Made by a program: the position numbers and the translations under genes. The notes beneath the pieces were generated by a model. It ran no database searches. It saw only the letters and a list, made by a program, of their open reading frames with translations, and had not been told where the DNA came from. From positions 33,819,414 to 33,883,413 of the forward strand of contig JALMGJ010000002.1 in the NCBI GenBank assembly GCA_023362775.1: DNA of 64,000 nucleotides, written 5' to 3'. Shown in pieces: positions 1-15,447 of this stretch. Every line of letters begins with the position of its first letter. Positions within the stretch are counted from its first letter, which is position 1. This stretch comes from Charina bottae. Taxonomy: Eukaryota; Chordata; Lepidosauria; Squamata; Charinaidae.

Positions 1-148
1 CCCGCGTGGAATCCAGGCAGGGCAGGTTTGGAGGCAGCAGGGCACAAGGCAGGCACTAGGACCTGCGTGGAATCCTGGCAGGGCAGGTTTGGAGGCAGCA
101 AGGCACAAGGCAGGCACCAGGACCTGCGTGGAATCCTGTCAGGGCTCG
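1..148. repeat. 61-bp minisatellite in the left flank
   Basis: The motif GCGTGGAATCC begins at 4, 65 and 126, giving a 61-bp period and about 2.4 copies with a few substitutions. It is not found at the corresponding place in the later units, so it belongs to sequence outside the 23.4 kb array. No gene is visible in it. Confidence 0.8.
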
Positions 149-200
149 GAGGCGGCAGGAGCCGCAACAAACCCAGACACTGCAGCCGATAACACTAACG

Positions 201-469
201 CAGGGCTTTCCAAAGTTTTCCCGCGGCGACACACCAACCGCCGTTGGTGTCGCCGTGGGAAAACCCGGAAGTGCCGTCATTGCGGTAGTGTGCAAAAACC
301 CGGAAGCGCTGCTGCCACTTTCGGGTTTTTGCACGCCGCGGTTGGTGTGTCGCCGTGGGAAAACCCGGAGGCGCTGATGATGATCAGTGCTTCCGGGTTG
401 TGTGGCGACACACCAGACTGTGTGTGGCGACACACTTTTGTGTCGCCACACACAGTTTGGAAAGCTCTG
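201..469. mobile_element. hAT-like MITE at the left edge of the array
   Basis: It starts CAGGGCTTTCCAAA and ends TTTGGAAAGCTCTG, an imperfect terminal inverted repeat of the hAT type, and it is full of CG-rich inverted repeats built on GTGTCGCC. The right flank is CTCTAGGG (470-477), the same octamer that flanks the junction MITEs at 23474 and 46866. The left flank (CACTAACG) does not match, so no target duplication is preserved. Its orientation is opposite to the two junction MITEs. There is no coding capacity; it would have needed an autonomous hAT transposase in trans. Confidence 0.7.
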
Positions 470-477
470 CTCTAGGG

Positions 478-1369
478 ACTACTGAGAAGGCGCACTTAGC
501 TGATTTCTTGGCAGGGGGCGCTCTCTAGGAATTCTAGGAAAGAGCAGTTTACTGGGGTTGAGAGAGGAGGCGCTCTGTGGTCAGGTTCCCTGCTGTTTGT
601 GTTTCCTGTCCTCAGATAGTCTCAGTTCCAAGCTGGACTAGCTTGGAATGTTCACCTTGGAAGGGATCTTTTGTTTTTTGATTATGGAGATCTGTTTGGC
701 TGGGGAAGAATGTTTCCCTGAGACCTTTTCGTTTTACAAGGTCTCTCATTAAACCTGAAGGGAATCTTTTGTCTAAACAGTTGGGTTTCCTGTCACATTT
801 TAATCTCTGGTAGCTCCTTTTGCATCAAACCCATTCTATTTTGTAATCTTTAACCTTTTACCTTGCTCAAGGAAGGAAAGCAATGGCAGGAAGACAGTGT
901 TCTGGGAGGAAACAACATGGCAGGCGGGGAGAGATCTTAATTTCTTCCCACACTTGCTTATTTAAAATTCAGATTCTAGCTTTTCATTTTCTTTTAATTA
1001 AAAAACTCAACTTGGGTAACAATAATACAAATTAAGCATTAAAACAAATTATGAAGACAGCTGTATGAAGAAAGATCAGCAAAAAAAAAAATCACTCAAA
1101 ATTCTGCGGCCCCAAAGGTCTTCCATAGCCTGAAGTACTTAATACTAAAACGTACATGTATCAGCACTGTAAAATGCTGTTCGCACAACGAAGTTGGAGA
1201 CCCAATGACTGCATCTGCACAAGACGCGCGTACTTCCCCAGAACCCCCACCCGCTCTGAGAAGAATCTCCAGGATCCGCCTGCAAAATCCAGCAGGCGGC
1301 TCCCTACTGAGAATCTTGCAGCGCCTGGCATCTGTCTAGCTTCCAAATGGAAATGAGCATGCGCCCCAT
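478..1369. other. Upstream spacer, no gene seen
   Basis: This AT-rich non-coding stretch lies between the junction and the candidate promoter. I see only short A/T runs and no coding frame of note. A short A-run near 1080 is followed by a copy-specific deletion at about 1132: the segment present at 24399-24509 in unit 2, and also in unit 3, is missing here. Confidence 0.6.
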
Positions 1370-1560
1370 GCCGGCCAGCATTGGCTGCCACACGGAGACG
1401 ACTTGGTTGCGTAATAGGAGTTCTAAAGGCGGGGACGGGAAGTGATGATTTCCCGCTGGAATTTCTCCTGTTTGGGAAGAAGTACTCTCTTATTTTAACC
1501 CTTCGAAGAAGGGGAAGCGCTGAGAAGTGGTCCCAGGAATGAAGTCCGGCGTGCCTTTGC
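1370..1560 (+). promoter_or_regulatory. Candidate promoter of the zinc-finger gene
   Basis: An inverted CCAAT box (ATTGG, 1380-1384) is followed by a GC-box-like GGCGGGGACGGG at about 1428. CG dinucleotides are locally enriched compared with the AT-rich surroundings. It lies roughly 600 bases before the start codon at 2117. A pyrimidine-rich acceptor (TTTTTTGCTTCAG, ending 1939) fits a 5' UTR intron between this region and the SCAN exon. No TATA box or transcription start can be fixed from the sequence alone. Confidence 0.3.
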
Positions 1561-2116
1561 TCTTAAAACAAGCCAAGTAACCGTCGAGTTGGCTGTCCGG
1601 CAAGAAAATCCCAACATTTAGTAAATGTGGGTATTTAAATGGAATTAGAATTAGAAAAATGGGGAGAGCTCTGGTCATTGCGGGGAAGAAGGGCACACTT
1701 TTCCCTTGCAAAGCCCCATTGCGAGCAAATAGAGGGGAGAGCACGCTCCGCATGACTATGAATGCACAGGCTATTTTGGCCCCACTCTGCATGGAGGCTT
1801 CAGCCTGGCCGCCAGCACGACCAGCGAAAAGCCTCCCCGAAGGACTTTAGGATGGTCTGTAAAACTTAACTCTTGTGGGTTTGATTCAGGTGCTGCCCGC
1901 TAAAACGCAGCTGGTTTTGCTGTTTCTTTTTTGCTTCAGATTGGAAGCATATTGTGGGTGCGTGAAGAGTCTGCGTCTCTTAGAGAACTTCTAATCAAAG
2001 ATGGGTGCTTTACTTTGATGCAAGTCCAATTCATGCAGTGATGGGCCTATGAATTAAAGTGGTTTTGGAGGTCCCTTGCAGCTGTGTTTGGCGTTCCCTT
2101 TGAGTCGAGAAGGAAA

Positions 2117-7716
<5,600 letters not shown>

Positions 7717-8204
7717 CAACTTATATCTTTTGAAGTTTTCTATATTTCATCCCTTTCACCTCTAATAGTTGGAATCATTGCCCTATCTTTCTTTTGCTTT
7801 AAGCAATTATCCAAATCTTGCCAGGTCTTTCACTGTTCTCCCTGTATGTCTGTCATAGACGTGTTAGCATGAATTCTGTCTGATATGATACAGTATTTAG
7901 TTCATATTTCTTTTTCTGTATTTCTCTGTCCAAAGTAGTAGATGGTCATCTAACCATATGTGCCCATAAATGTTTCAATTCATCTTTCAAGTTATTTTCC
8001 CTTTTATTTTTAATCTTATTTTTGTATGATGCATAAGCAATAATTTGACCTCGGATATGTTTTATATGCTTCCCATTCAAAAATGTGGACACTTGATGTT
8101 TCTGAGTTCAAATCAAAGTATTGTAAAGTCTCTACCCACATTTGTTGTACAAAATTTTTATCACTGAATAAAGAGACATTAAAATACCAATTTCTCGATA
8201 CCTT
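7717..8204. other. AT-rich 3' flank of the gene, no gene seen
   Basis: AT-rich non-coding sequence follows the finger tail; the end of the 3' UTR probably lies here. I recognise nothing else before the L1-like relic begins. Confidence 0.5.
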
Positions 8205-9345
8205 GACCGTAGTACACGACTCGGTTGAACTCAAATTGGTTTTATTTGAAGATGACATTCTTTTGTTTATTTCTAAACCTCACACTACTATTCCAGTGTT
8301 GATGCAGATGATAGATGCCTTTGGTAAAATAGCAGGATACTCTATGAAAACTGGTCCAAATCGGAATTGATGCCAATAGGTGAAAATTTGGTCACCCAGC
8401 CATTTAAGGAATATCAATTCTGTATTTGTACCAAATTCATTAAATATCTAGTACGTGCATACCAAAAGATATAACTCAATTCGTAGCATGTAATAGAAAT
8501 CTATATACTACTAAAACTCTCCTGTTTTAGTGTAACCTTTAACTGGGGGAAATGGTGCATCGTAGGGCAACAGTTTTTGAACCAAGGTCCCTCAAATAGA
8601 CTAAGTTATGGAATTACTCCAAAGTCGGACCCATGACTCCCATGGAATTGAAATTTGGCAAATTTTATAAAGCATTTTATGACATAAATTATGATAAAAC
8701 ATTTTATGACATAATACAAAATGTCATAAAACTTTTCCTGTGGGCTACTCCTGATGTTTGACTGTGCTATACGGTTCAACGTGGGCTATTTTCAAGCCAG
8801 ATACATCTCTGAATATCTCCCTGAATTTTTAAGAACTTTTCCAGTGAAGGAAGTACATTGGAAGCTCTGCCATTGTTAAAGGCACTGAGGAATCTGGTAA
8901 GGAAATATCTCTGAAATGATGACCCAGCCGGTCACAGATTGTCTAGTAAAATATATAGAAAGTTTTTTTCAGATATTGATAGATGGGAGTTATTAAACCT
9001 CACCCTTTGGTGAACAGTGAACACTCTCAAAATAAATATTATTCCCAGATTAATTTAGATTCTGAGAGGAATTCCAATACATATATCTGGAAAATATTTT
9101 CAGAAAATTAATTCTTTGTTTAGAAAATTTCCATGGGGTTCTTCAGTTCCAACAATATCATTACAGAAAATGCCATTACAAATTACTGTGGGACGATTCA
9201 GTTTTCCGAATCTGGAAGTATATCACCATGCTTGCCTATTGTCAAGTATTAAACACTGGAAGCCCAACAATTGCTGTCAATTTTCTGATTTGGGCAACTT
9301 TGGAATAGCCATATGTAGCCCCTTTAGTTGGATGGACAGTATTAC
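8205..9345 (+). pseudogene. L1-like LINE ORF2 relic, copy 1
   Basis: Translated pieces match the L1 reverse transcriptase: FEDDILLFIS (derived from the FADDILLFIS catalytic block, Ala lost), then FGKIAGYSM with a downstream SELMPIG, and further on the FPWG.. SLQKM and FPNLEVYHHACLL blocks typical of the region after the RT. Frames are broken by several shifts and stops, and no intact ORF survives. It is 5'-truncated and has no visible tail. Confidence 0.7.
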
Positions 9346-9355
9346 CGCTCTAAGG

Positions 9356-9481
9356 CAGTGTTTTTTGAACTTGGCAACTTGAAGAAGTGTGGACTTCAAC
9401 TCCCAGAATTCCCTGGGTAGCTGGGGAATTCTGGGAGTTGAAGTCCACACCTCTTCAAGTTACCAAGTTTGAAAAACACTG
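9356..9481. mobile_element. Palindromic hAT-type MITE, copy 1
   Basis: The 126-bp element is almost one long inverted repeat: both arms carry ACTTCAACTCCCAGAATTCC or its complement, with ends CAGTGTTTT and AAAACACTG. Flanking octamers CTCTAAGG and CTCTAAGC are a 7/8 target duplication. It should fold into a hairpin. The arm sequence is one I associate with squamate genomes. Confidence 0.85.
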
Positions 9482-9489
9482 CTCTAAGC

Positions 9490-9890
9490 GATAGGGAGTT
9501 TAATTTATTTTGTATCCACTGAACACGATTTGAATCCAAACACAGTTAAATGGAACAGCATCCCTGCTGCGTTCCACGTGGCTCCCACCTTCTGATGTTT
9601 TGAAAGTGCTTGGAGCCTGCCTGTTCTCCCAGTCTTGTGGGGTAGGTGGTGGTTGAGTCCCTATTGGATTTTCTTGGGCATGTTCTGTTTTTCCCCCCTC
9701 CAGATGTACAGGATCTTTTATTTTACTTTCTTTACTTTTAAAAGTGTAAGCCTCCCAGGGTTTTTTGAAGTTGGGTGGCCCCGAGATTTAATGAAGTAAA
9801 TAGTATAAAATAAGTAAATGAATCCTAAGATCTGGAAAAACAAATATTTAATAATTATAACATAAGCAAAAATATGATAGAGGCCTAGGT
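9490..9890. other. Spacer, no gene seen
   Basis: AT-rich DNA with no coding frame or recognisable element between the palindromic MITE and the BovB tail. Confidence 0.5.
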
Positions 9891-9900
9891 ACATACAGGT

Positions 9901-10160
9901 TGTTGTTGTTGTTGTTCAGTCGTTTAGTCGTGTCCGACTCTTCGTGACCTCATTAAGCATAGCACGCCAGGCCTTCCTGTCCTCCACTGTCTCCAGGAGT
10001 TTACTCAAATTCATGTTCATTACATCGGTGATGCTGTCTAGCCATCTCATCCTCTGCCGTCCCCTTGTCCTTTTGCCTTCAGTCTTCCCCAGCATCAGGG
10101 TCTTTTCCAGTGAGTCCTCTGTTCGCATTAGGTGGCCAAAGTATTTGAGCTTCAGCTTCT
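9901..10160 (-). mobile_element. 5'-truncated BovB LINE 3' end, copy 1
   Basis: The reverse complement encodes the C-terminal end of the BovB (RTE) ORF2 (GRQRMRWLDSITDVMNMNL) and ends in the (CAA)n tail, seen here as (TTG)n. It matches the 3' end of the large BovB at 18320-18560. Target duplications ACATACAGGT are at 9891-9900 and 10161-10170. Heavily 5'-truncated, so not autonomous. Confidence 0.9.
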
Positions 10161-10170
10161 ACATACAGGT

Positions 10171-10460
10171 AGTCCTCACTTAATGACCATTCGTTTAGTG
10201 ATGGTTCAGACTTACAACAGTGCTGACACTTAACGACCGTCGCAGCATCCCCATGGTCACGTGATCACAATTTGGACTCTTGGCAACCGGTTCACATGAC
10301 CGTCGCAGTATCCTGTGGTCAAGTGATCGCCATTTTTTACTTTCCCGGCCGGCTTCTGGCAAGCAAAATCAATGGGGATTCATGTGATTCGCTTAACGAC
10401 CACATAGTTCGCTTAACAGCCGTGAGGAAGACGATCCATGAAATGAACTGGAAGCACACC
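10171..10460. repeat. Dispersed repeat of unassigned class, copy 1
   Basis: Recurrent motifs (GTAGTCCTCACTTAATGACC, and repeats of TTAACGACC and CATGACCGTCGCAG) give this stretch the look of an interspersed repeat that I recall from squamate genomes. I see no coding frame, Pol III boxes or clear termini, so class and ends are uncertain. Confidence 0.4.
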
Positions 10461-11040
10461 TCTATACCTAAATGCAGAGGTGTACAGTGGAATGCGTCAA
10501 AAACAGCATCATTTTGACCAGACTAACACATACACACCGTGAAATACAATCTGTAGAACCTGTTCACACAACACATTGAGGTAAGTAAAGCTTTTTGGGA
10601 TCCAAGGCAAAGGTCTCAGACTCGTCCCCCCTCCCCCCATTAAGGCGGGGAGGCGTTTTCCACATTATGTCCAAACATAGTGATGGGCTTTCGTTTCTGC
10701 GAATGGGCTTGAACGCCCATCAGGGTTAGGAACCGGTCCACACAGCTGCCTTTTCATGCTCCCTTCTCATCCAAGAAATCCTGCAGCCCCCACAGTGTCC
10801 TGCCTTCCTGTGCACCTGGGATGGGTCTGTGCTGCATTGTTGCCTATTCAGCCTCAAGGTGCCACCGTCTAAGGGCGGAGATTTGTGGTGGTTTCCCTCA
10901 GCTGAAATTCCAGCCCACCCAACAGGATCCTCCACGAGAACCTCACCAGTTGCCAGGTACAATAGTCTGGTGCACTTTTTTTCTTTATTCTTTCCTGCCA
11001 CAGACTTTTGTTTAATTCATGAAGGTATACAAATTGATTC
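10461..11040. other. Spacer, no gene seen
   Basis: A C-rich run near 10628-10640 followed by GGCGGGGAGG can form a small hairpin. Otherwise I see no coding or element signature. The right part may be the 3' UTR of the reverse-strand LINE. Confidence 0.4.
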
Positions 11041-11251
11041 CTCGATTGCCTAAGCACTAGGTGGCAGTAAATAATTAAGAATTTGTATGTCTAGGCCGCC
11101 ATCTAGCCCTCCTCTGGATTTGTGCAGCTGAGATGCAGTGTGGTGGAACAGCTGGAGTTCGAGAAAGGAGGTCATAACAGAGAGGAACGTTACTGGGCTA
11201 GCATTGGCGATCACTCGTAGCTGAGTAAGATTGTCTTCCAAAGGTAAAATT

Positions 11252-13030
11252 TTAACGGTGGATCCGTAAGTGGCTATAAAGGCCAATTCTGGATCCGCAC
11301 AACCTCCCACAATGAGGGCATAGGTTTCCGGGTGGGAGACGGTCATGATGAGGGTTTGCCTGACGTGCCTTCATTTTAGCTCTTTTCTCCCTTTCGCCCT
11401 GTACTCATGCTTCTTCAAAGTCCATAGCGCCATTAATAAAGGATGACCTCCAATTGAAACGCTCATGAGTTAGGGCTTCCCAGTTCTCAATGCTGATATT
11501 ACATTTTTTTAAATTAGCTTTGAGAGTATCTTTGAATCTCTTTTGCTGTCCACCAATATTCCGTTTTCCATTCTTAAGTTGGGAGTAAAGTAGCTGCTTT
11601 GGAAGACGATGGTCAGGCATTCGAACAACATGACCGGTCCAGCGAAGTTGATGTTGGATGATCATTGTTTCAATGCTGGTGGTTTTCGCTTCTTCTAATA
11701 CGCTAACATTAGTCCGCCTATCTTCCCAAGTAATTTGCAGAATTTTTCGGAGGCAGCGTTGATGGAATCTTTCAAGAAGTTGGAGGTGGCGTTTGTAGAG
11801 GGTCCATGTTTCACAGGCGTACAGAAGGGTTGGTAGTACAATGGCTTTGTAAACAAGCATTTTGGTCTCCCTGCGAATGTCCCGATCCTCAAACACTCTA
11901 CGCTTCATTCGGGAGAAAGCTACACTCGCAGAGCTCAGGCGATGCTGAATTTCAGCGTCGATGTCGGCTTTTGTAGATAGATGGCTGCCGAGATAAGAAA
12001 AGTGATCGACATTTTCTAGTGACACACCTTTAATCTGGATTGATGGCGCTGCAGAGGGATTGGTTCGAACTTGCTGGTAAAGCACTTTGGTTTTTTTAAT
12101 GTTAATCGAGAGGCCGAGTTTTTCATATGCTTCTGCAAAGATGTTTAGGATAGTTTGAAGATCTTCCTCGGAGTGTGCACAGACTACGTTATCATCAGCA
12201 TATTGAAGTTCTATAACAGAAGTTGCAATTACCTTATTTTTTGCTTTCAGCCTACTAAGATTAAAAAGCTTTCCATCTGTTCGATATATAATTTCTACAC
12301 CAGTAGGAAGTTTCTCTTCAAGAAGGTGCATAATCATAGCGATGAAGATAGCGAATAAGGTTGGAGCAATAACACATCCCTGTTTAATGCCGGATTCCAC
12401 TTTAAATGGATCGCTTTGAGAGCCATTGTTTTTCAGGATTGTTGCCATCATGTCGTCATGGAGTAACCGCAAGATGTTCACAAATTTATCAGGGCATCCG
12501 ATTTTCAGAAGGATGGTCCAGAGAGCAGTACGATTTACAGTATCAAAAGCTTTATTCAGATCAATAAACGCCATGTACAGAGGGCAGTTTTGCTCCTTGC
12601 ATTTTTCTTGAAGCTGTCGTGCAGTGAAGATCATATCCACTGTTCCCCTGGAAGGGCGGAAGCCATTTTGCGTTTCAGGGAGGATGTCTTCTGATACAGA
12701 TAGGAGACGGTTTGCGATGATCTTTGCCAGGATTTTGCCTGCTGTGGCTAGAAGGGAGATGCCTCGATAGTTTCCACAGTCTGTTCTATCACCCTTTTTA
12801 AAGAGAGTGATAATTATGGCATCCCTAAAGTCTGCTGGAATCTCCTCCCTCATCCAGATTTTTTCGATGAGCTTATGAAGTTGTTGTGTAAGTTCAGGCC
12901 CGCCTTCTTTAAAGACTTCAGCAGGAATCCCATCAGGTCCACTAGCTTTGTTATTTTTCATTTGTTTAGTGGCTTTACTGACTTCCTCCAAACTAGGGGC
13001 ACGGGGCTTTTTTAATGCCATAAAGGCCAT
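11252..13030 (-). pseudogene. Non-LTR retrotransposon reverse transcriptase with C-terminal zinc finger, copy 1
   Basis: A 541-codon open frame runs from 13030 to a TGA at 11405-11407. It holds the RT fingers (SGPDGIPAEVFKEGG), the GFRPSRGT and FIDLNKAFDTVNR blocks, the catalytic YADD, then a thumb region and the CETWTL block. The endonuclease half is missing, so the element is 5'-truncated. Past the TGA the same frame continues for 50 codons to TAA at 11252-11254 and encodes a CPHCGRLC..SHLRIHR zinc finger, so the TGA is a nonsense change in a longer ORF. The family is not BovB; I do not assign a clade. Confidence 0.8.
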
Positions 13031-13829
13031 CTATGGACCAACAAACCATGGTTACTGGGCTATCTCATTGTGGGATGAATCTTTCTGATTAGATCCTCAT
13101 GACATGCTTAAACTATAGGATCATCAGGTTTAGTGTGTCATTCAGCCAAGACATTTGCTGAGGTTATGGTTATCACAGAGGGTATCCTTGGATTAATTGT
13201 GGTTAACTGCTCCTCCATTGCTCCAAATAAAGAGTGAGGAGGTAGGAATGGCAACTAAATACCTCCTGCCATTCATAAGGTGTTCCCAGTTGTGGAAGCA
13301 TGTGTGGTGGTGGTGATGGGGTAGCAGAAAATAAATCCCCAGAATAATATACGGTGGGATGATAGGCAAGAGACTGATATAAGGGAAGTATGAAGGGGAC
13401 TCCAACAATTCTGTGCAAAAACAGCCACCAGGAAAAAGCTCCAGGTGGACAGGAGTTCGTAAACAGGAACAGCAAATGGGGCAACCACAAATAGTTCCAA
13501 GGAGAAAACCGAGGAAGATAGCAGTTGAAGCCACTGTGGCTGCAGAAAAACTAATGCTCTGGAAAACATAACACGTAGAAGGCTGGAGAAAGCTGTCCAA
13601 GGAAGAGTTCTGACCGAACTAGAGAGATTGTGTCATGAGAACCAACCCAGAATAAGCTGAGGATGGTGAAGGATATAAAAAATAAGCAAGTAATTCTTTC
13701 TGCTTCTCAAAAGTGGTGTAATCAAAGGGTTAACTATGACAGTGCCCTCAGAGAGAATAAGGTACCAATTATATTACAACCCTCCAATCCAAACAAGATT
13801 AATTTTCAATTACTGTATTTTTAAAGGAG

Positions 13830-13831
<2 letters not shown>
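13031..13831. other. Unassigned stretch, no gene seen
   Basis: It lies upstream (5' on the reverse strand) of the RT frame. Reverse-strand frames of up to 135 codons rich in Cys, Phe and Leu exist near 13200-13600, but they overlap in all three frames and match nothing I know. It may be another decayed element. Confidence 0.35.

Positions 13832-13879
<48 letters not shown>
13832..13879. repeat. (GAT)n microsatellite, copy 1
   Basis: An uninterrupted GAT trinucleotide run that differs in length between the three units. Confidence 0.95.
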
Positions 13880-13880
<1 letters not shown>

Positions 13881-14139
13881 CTTGTTGGCTGATCCAGCTG
13901 ATTTGAAGAGAATGTTATGCTATGAACTTTTCCAAGCTATCCCATCAAATTCAGATCCCAATCCTCTGCGTGTCCATTTGAAAGATTGTCAAGAGAGTGA
14001 TCCTACATATATCAAACTTGCATACAAATATATTTTATATTTAGTATTAATATATTAGATCATTTGCACTTTTATTATGGCTCTGAAACCATGTTTTATT
14101 TCTTTGAAGAGTTGTGTTGCCTTTCTTACTCTTCCTTTC

Positions 14140-14536
14140 TAAGAGGCCTTGATAGATAGCTGTGTGCATAGAAACAAGTTAAGGTGTACATTCCAAGGAT
14201 AGCTTGGAAGATATTGTTTAATAACAGTCAAGGGGCCCTAGCAAGGATGGAAGGACATCCCTTATATGGAATAATGTTAAGATAGAGTGAAGGAAGGAAG
14301 TTCCTAATATGGAATGATGCTCTGGTGGAGTAAGGGGTGGTATTCTAAAGGAGGAGTTGAATGGAATGTATATAATGTGCTGCAAGGAGGGGGTCCTGTG
14401 TGATCGCCCACCTAACAGCTCCCTGTCATTGCTTTTGCTCTTGGGTGAAGAATAAAGAACTTCATTTCATGCAACTGCCTGTTTCTTTGGCCCCGGCACA
14501 GAAACGAACTTGGTAAGGAAATAAAAAATTCTAACA
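14140..14536 (+). mobile_element. Candidate retroviral LTR, copy 1 (limits approximate)
   Basis: A TATA-like TATATAA (about 14370) precedes AATAAAG (about 14451) by about 80 bases, and the segment ends in CTAACA, as an LTR would. A primer-binding-like TTGGTAAGCCAGCC follows directly. A gag start lies about 575 bases downstream. The 5' limit is not fixed and the matching second LTR was not found. Confidence 0.45.
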
Positions 14537-15111
14537 GTTTTGGTAAGCCAGCCAGGAGCCCTGAGCTCACCTGATGGGCCAAGTCTTGGGATAGTCACAC
14601 CCTGCCGGCATCGGGCTATTTGCCCGAAGGGAGGTGTCTTCCTGGTGAATCGACCTGGGAGGTAGTGAAGGGAATTTTGGTCTTATGCCAAATGGTTGCA
14701 TCAATTAGTTCACTTCATAGTTGGTAAGTACCTGTAATATTCTTGTCTTTTGTGTGCCTGGTGAATGTGTGTGTGTGAATGATACCCTTTGTTGATAAAA
14801 CCACCCGCTGGCCAAGGCTGTGTGTCCGCTGTTTCAAGACACCACTAGGTCTCTGCTAGCCCTTTTGGGTGATGACCAGAGAAGCCTGGATAGCCGGTGG
14901 GACCAGTTGATCTGTGTGCCTCAACAGGGTTGCAAAAGGTTGTGTGAGTGAACCATAACTGGGCAAAATTTGCCGCTCCAAATTGCTAAAGGGTCCGGCC
15001 CAGGGAAAAGAGAAGCGCGTGGAGGACCAGTACTTTGTTAGGAAGTCTCCAGGCGGTCAGGTGCACCCCAAACCTGGTGGACACGCGTGTCATGCTTAGG
15101 GCGGTAGTAAG
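14537..15111 (+). other. Retroviral leader region, copy 1
   Basis: Non-coding sequence between the LTR end and the gag ATG, of a length usual for a gammaretrovirus-like leader with packaging signals. It includes a GT-donor-like TTGGTAAGTACC near 14720. I see no gene in it. Confidence 0.35.
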
Positions 15112-15240
15112 ATGGGGAACTCTAAGACCCCATCAAGTTCTCTTTTGGGGAAGCTTTTGTTGGCTTGGGACCAGGGGCAATTGCCTACCCAAGCGGGTAT
15201 GAAAAAGCCGTGCATGGCAGCTATATCTGGAATGGAATGA
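15112..15240 (+). pseudogene. Truncated retroviral gag start, copy 1
   Basis: The ATG opens a 42-codon frame beginning MGNS, with a Gly at position 2 as in an N-myristoylated matrix protein, then stops at 15238-15240. The rest of gag is not recognisable, and a BovB is inserted about 200 bases further on. An old, dead endogenous copy. Its assignment to a gammaretrovirus-like group rests on the MGNS start and the position after the LTR. Confidence 0.45.
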
Positions 15241-15447
15241 ATACGTGGATTCAAGCGGTAATGAAATCCGGCCAAGCTAGGGTACTTTCCTCTATGATAA
15301 ACCTAAACGTTTAAAACAACACTTAAAACATGATCATGCCAATTAGCTCAAATATTTGTATTGTTGAGAGAGGTTTCTTTATGTAAGCATCTGTAACCAA
15401 AACATTTTCTGTTTGTAAGTATTTTTGTACATTTGTATGTATATTTG

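Noticed and set aside
2084..2116. Earlier start of the SCAN frame
   Set aside because: The upstream codon at 2084 is GTG, not ATG. The first ATG in the frame is at 2117 with a good Kozak context.
13193..13600. Cys- and Phe-rich minus-strand frame resembling a membrane protein
   Set aside because: Overlapping open frames exist in all three phases, with no homology I recognise and no start or splice context. Probably chance in a decayed element.
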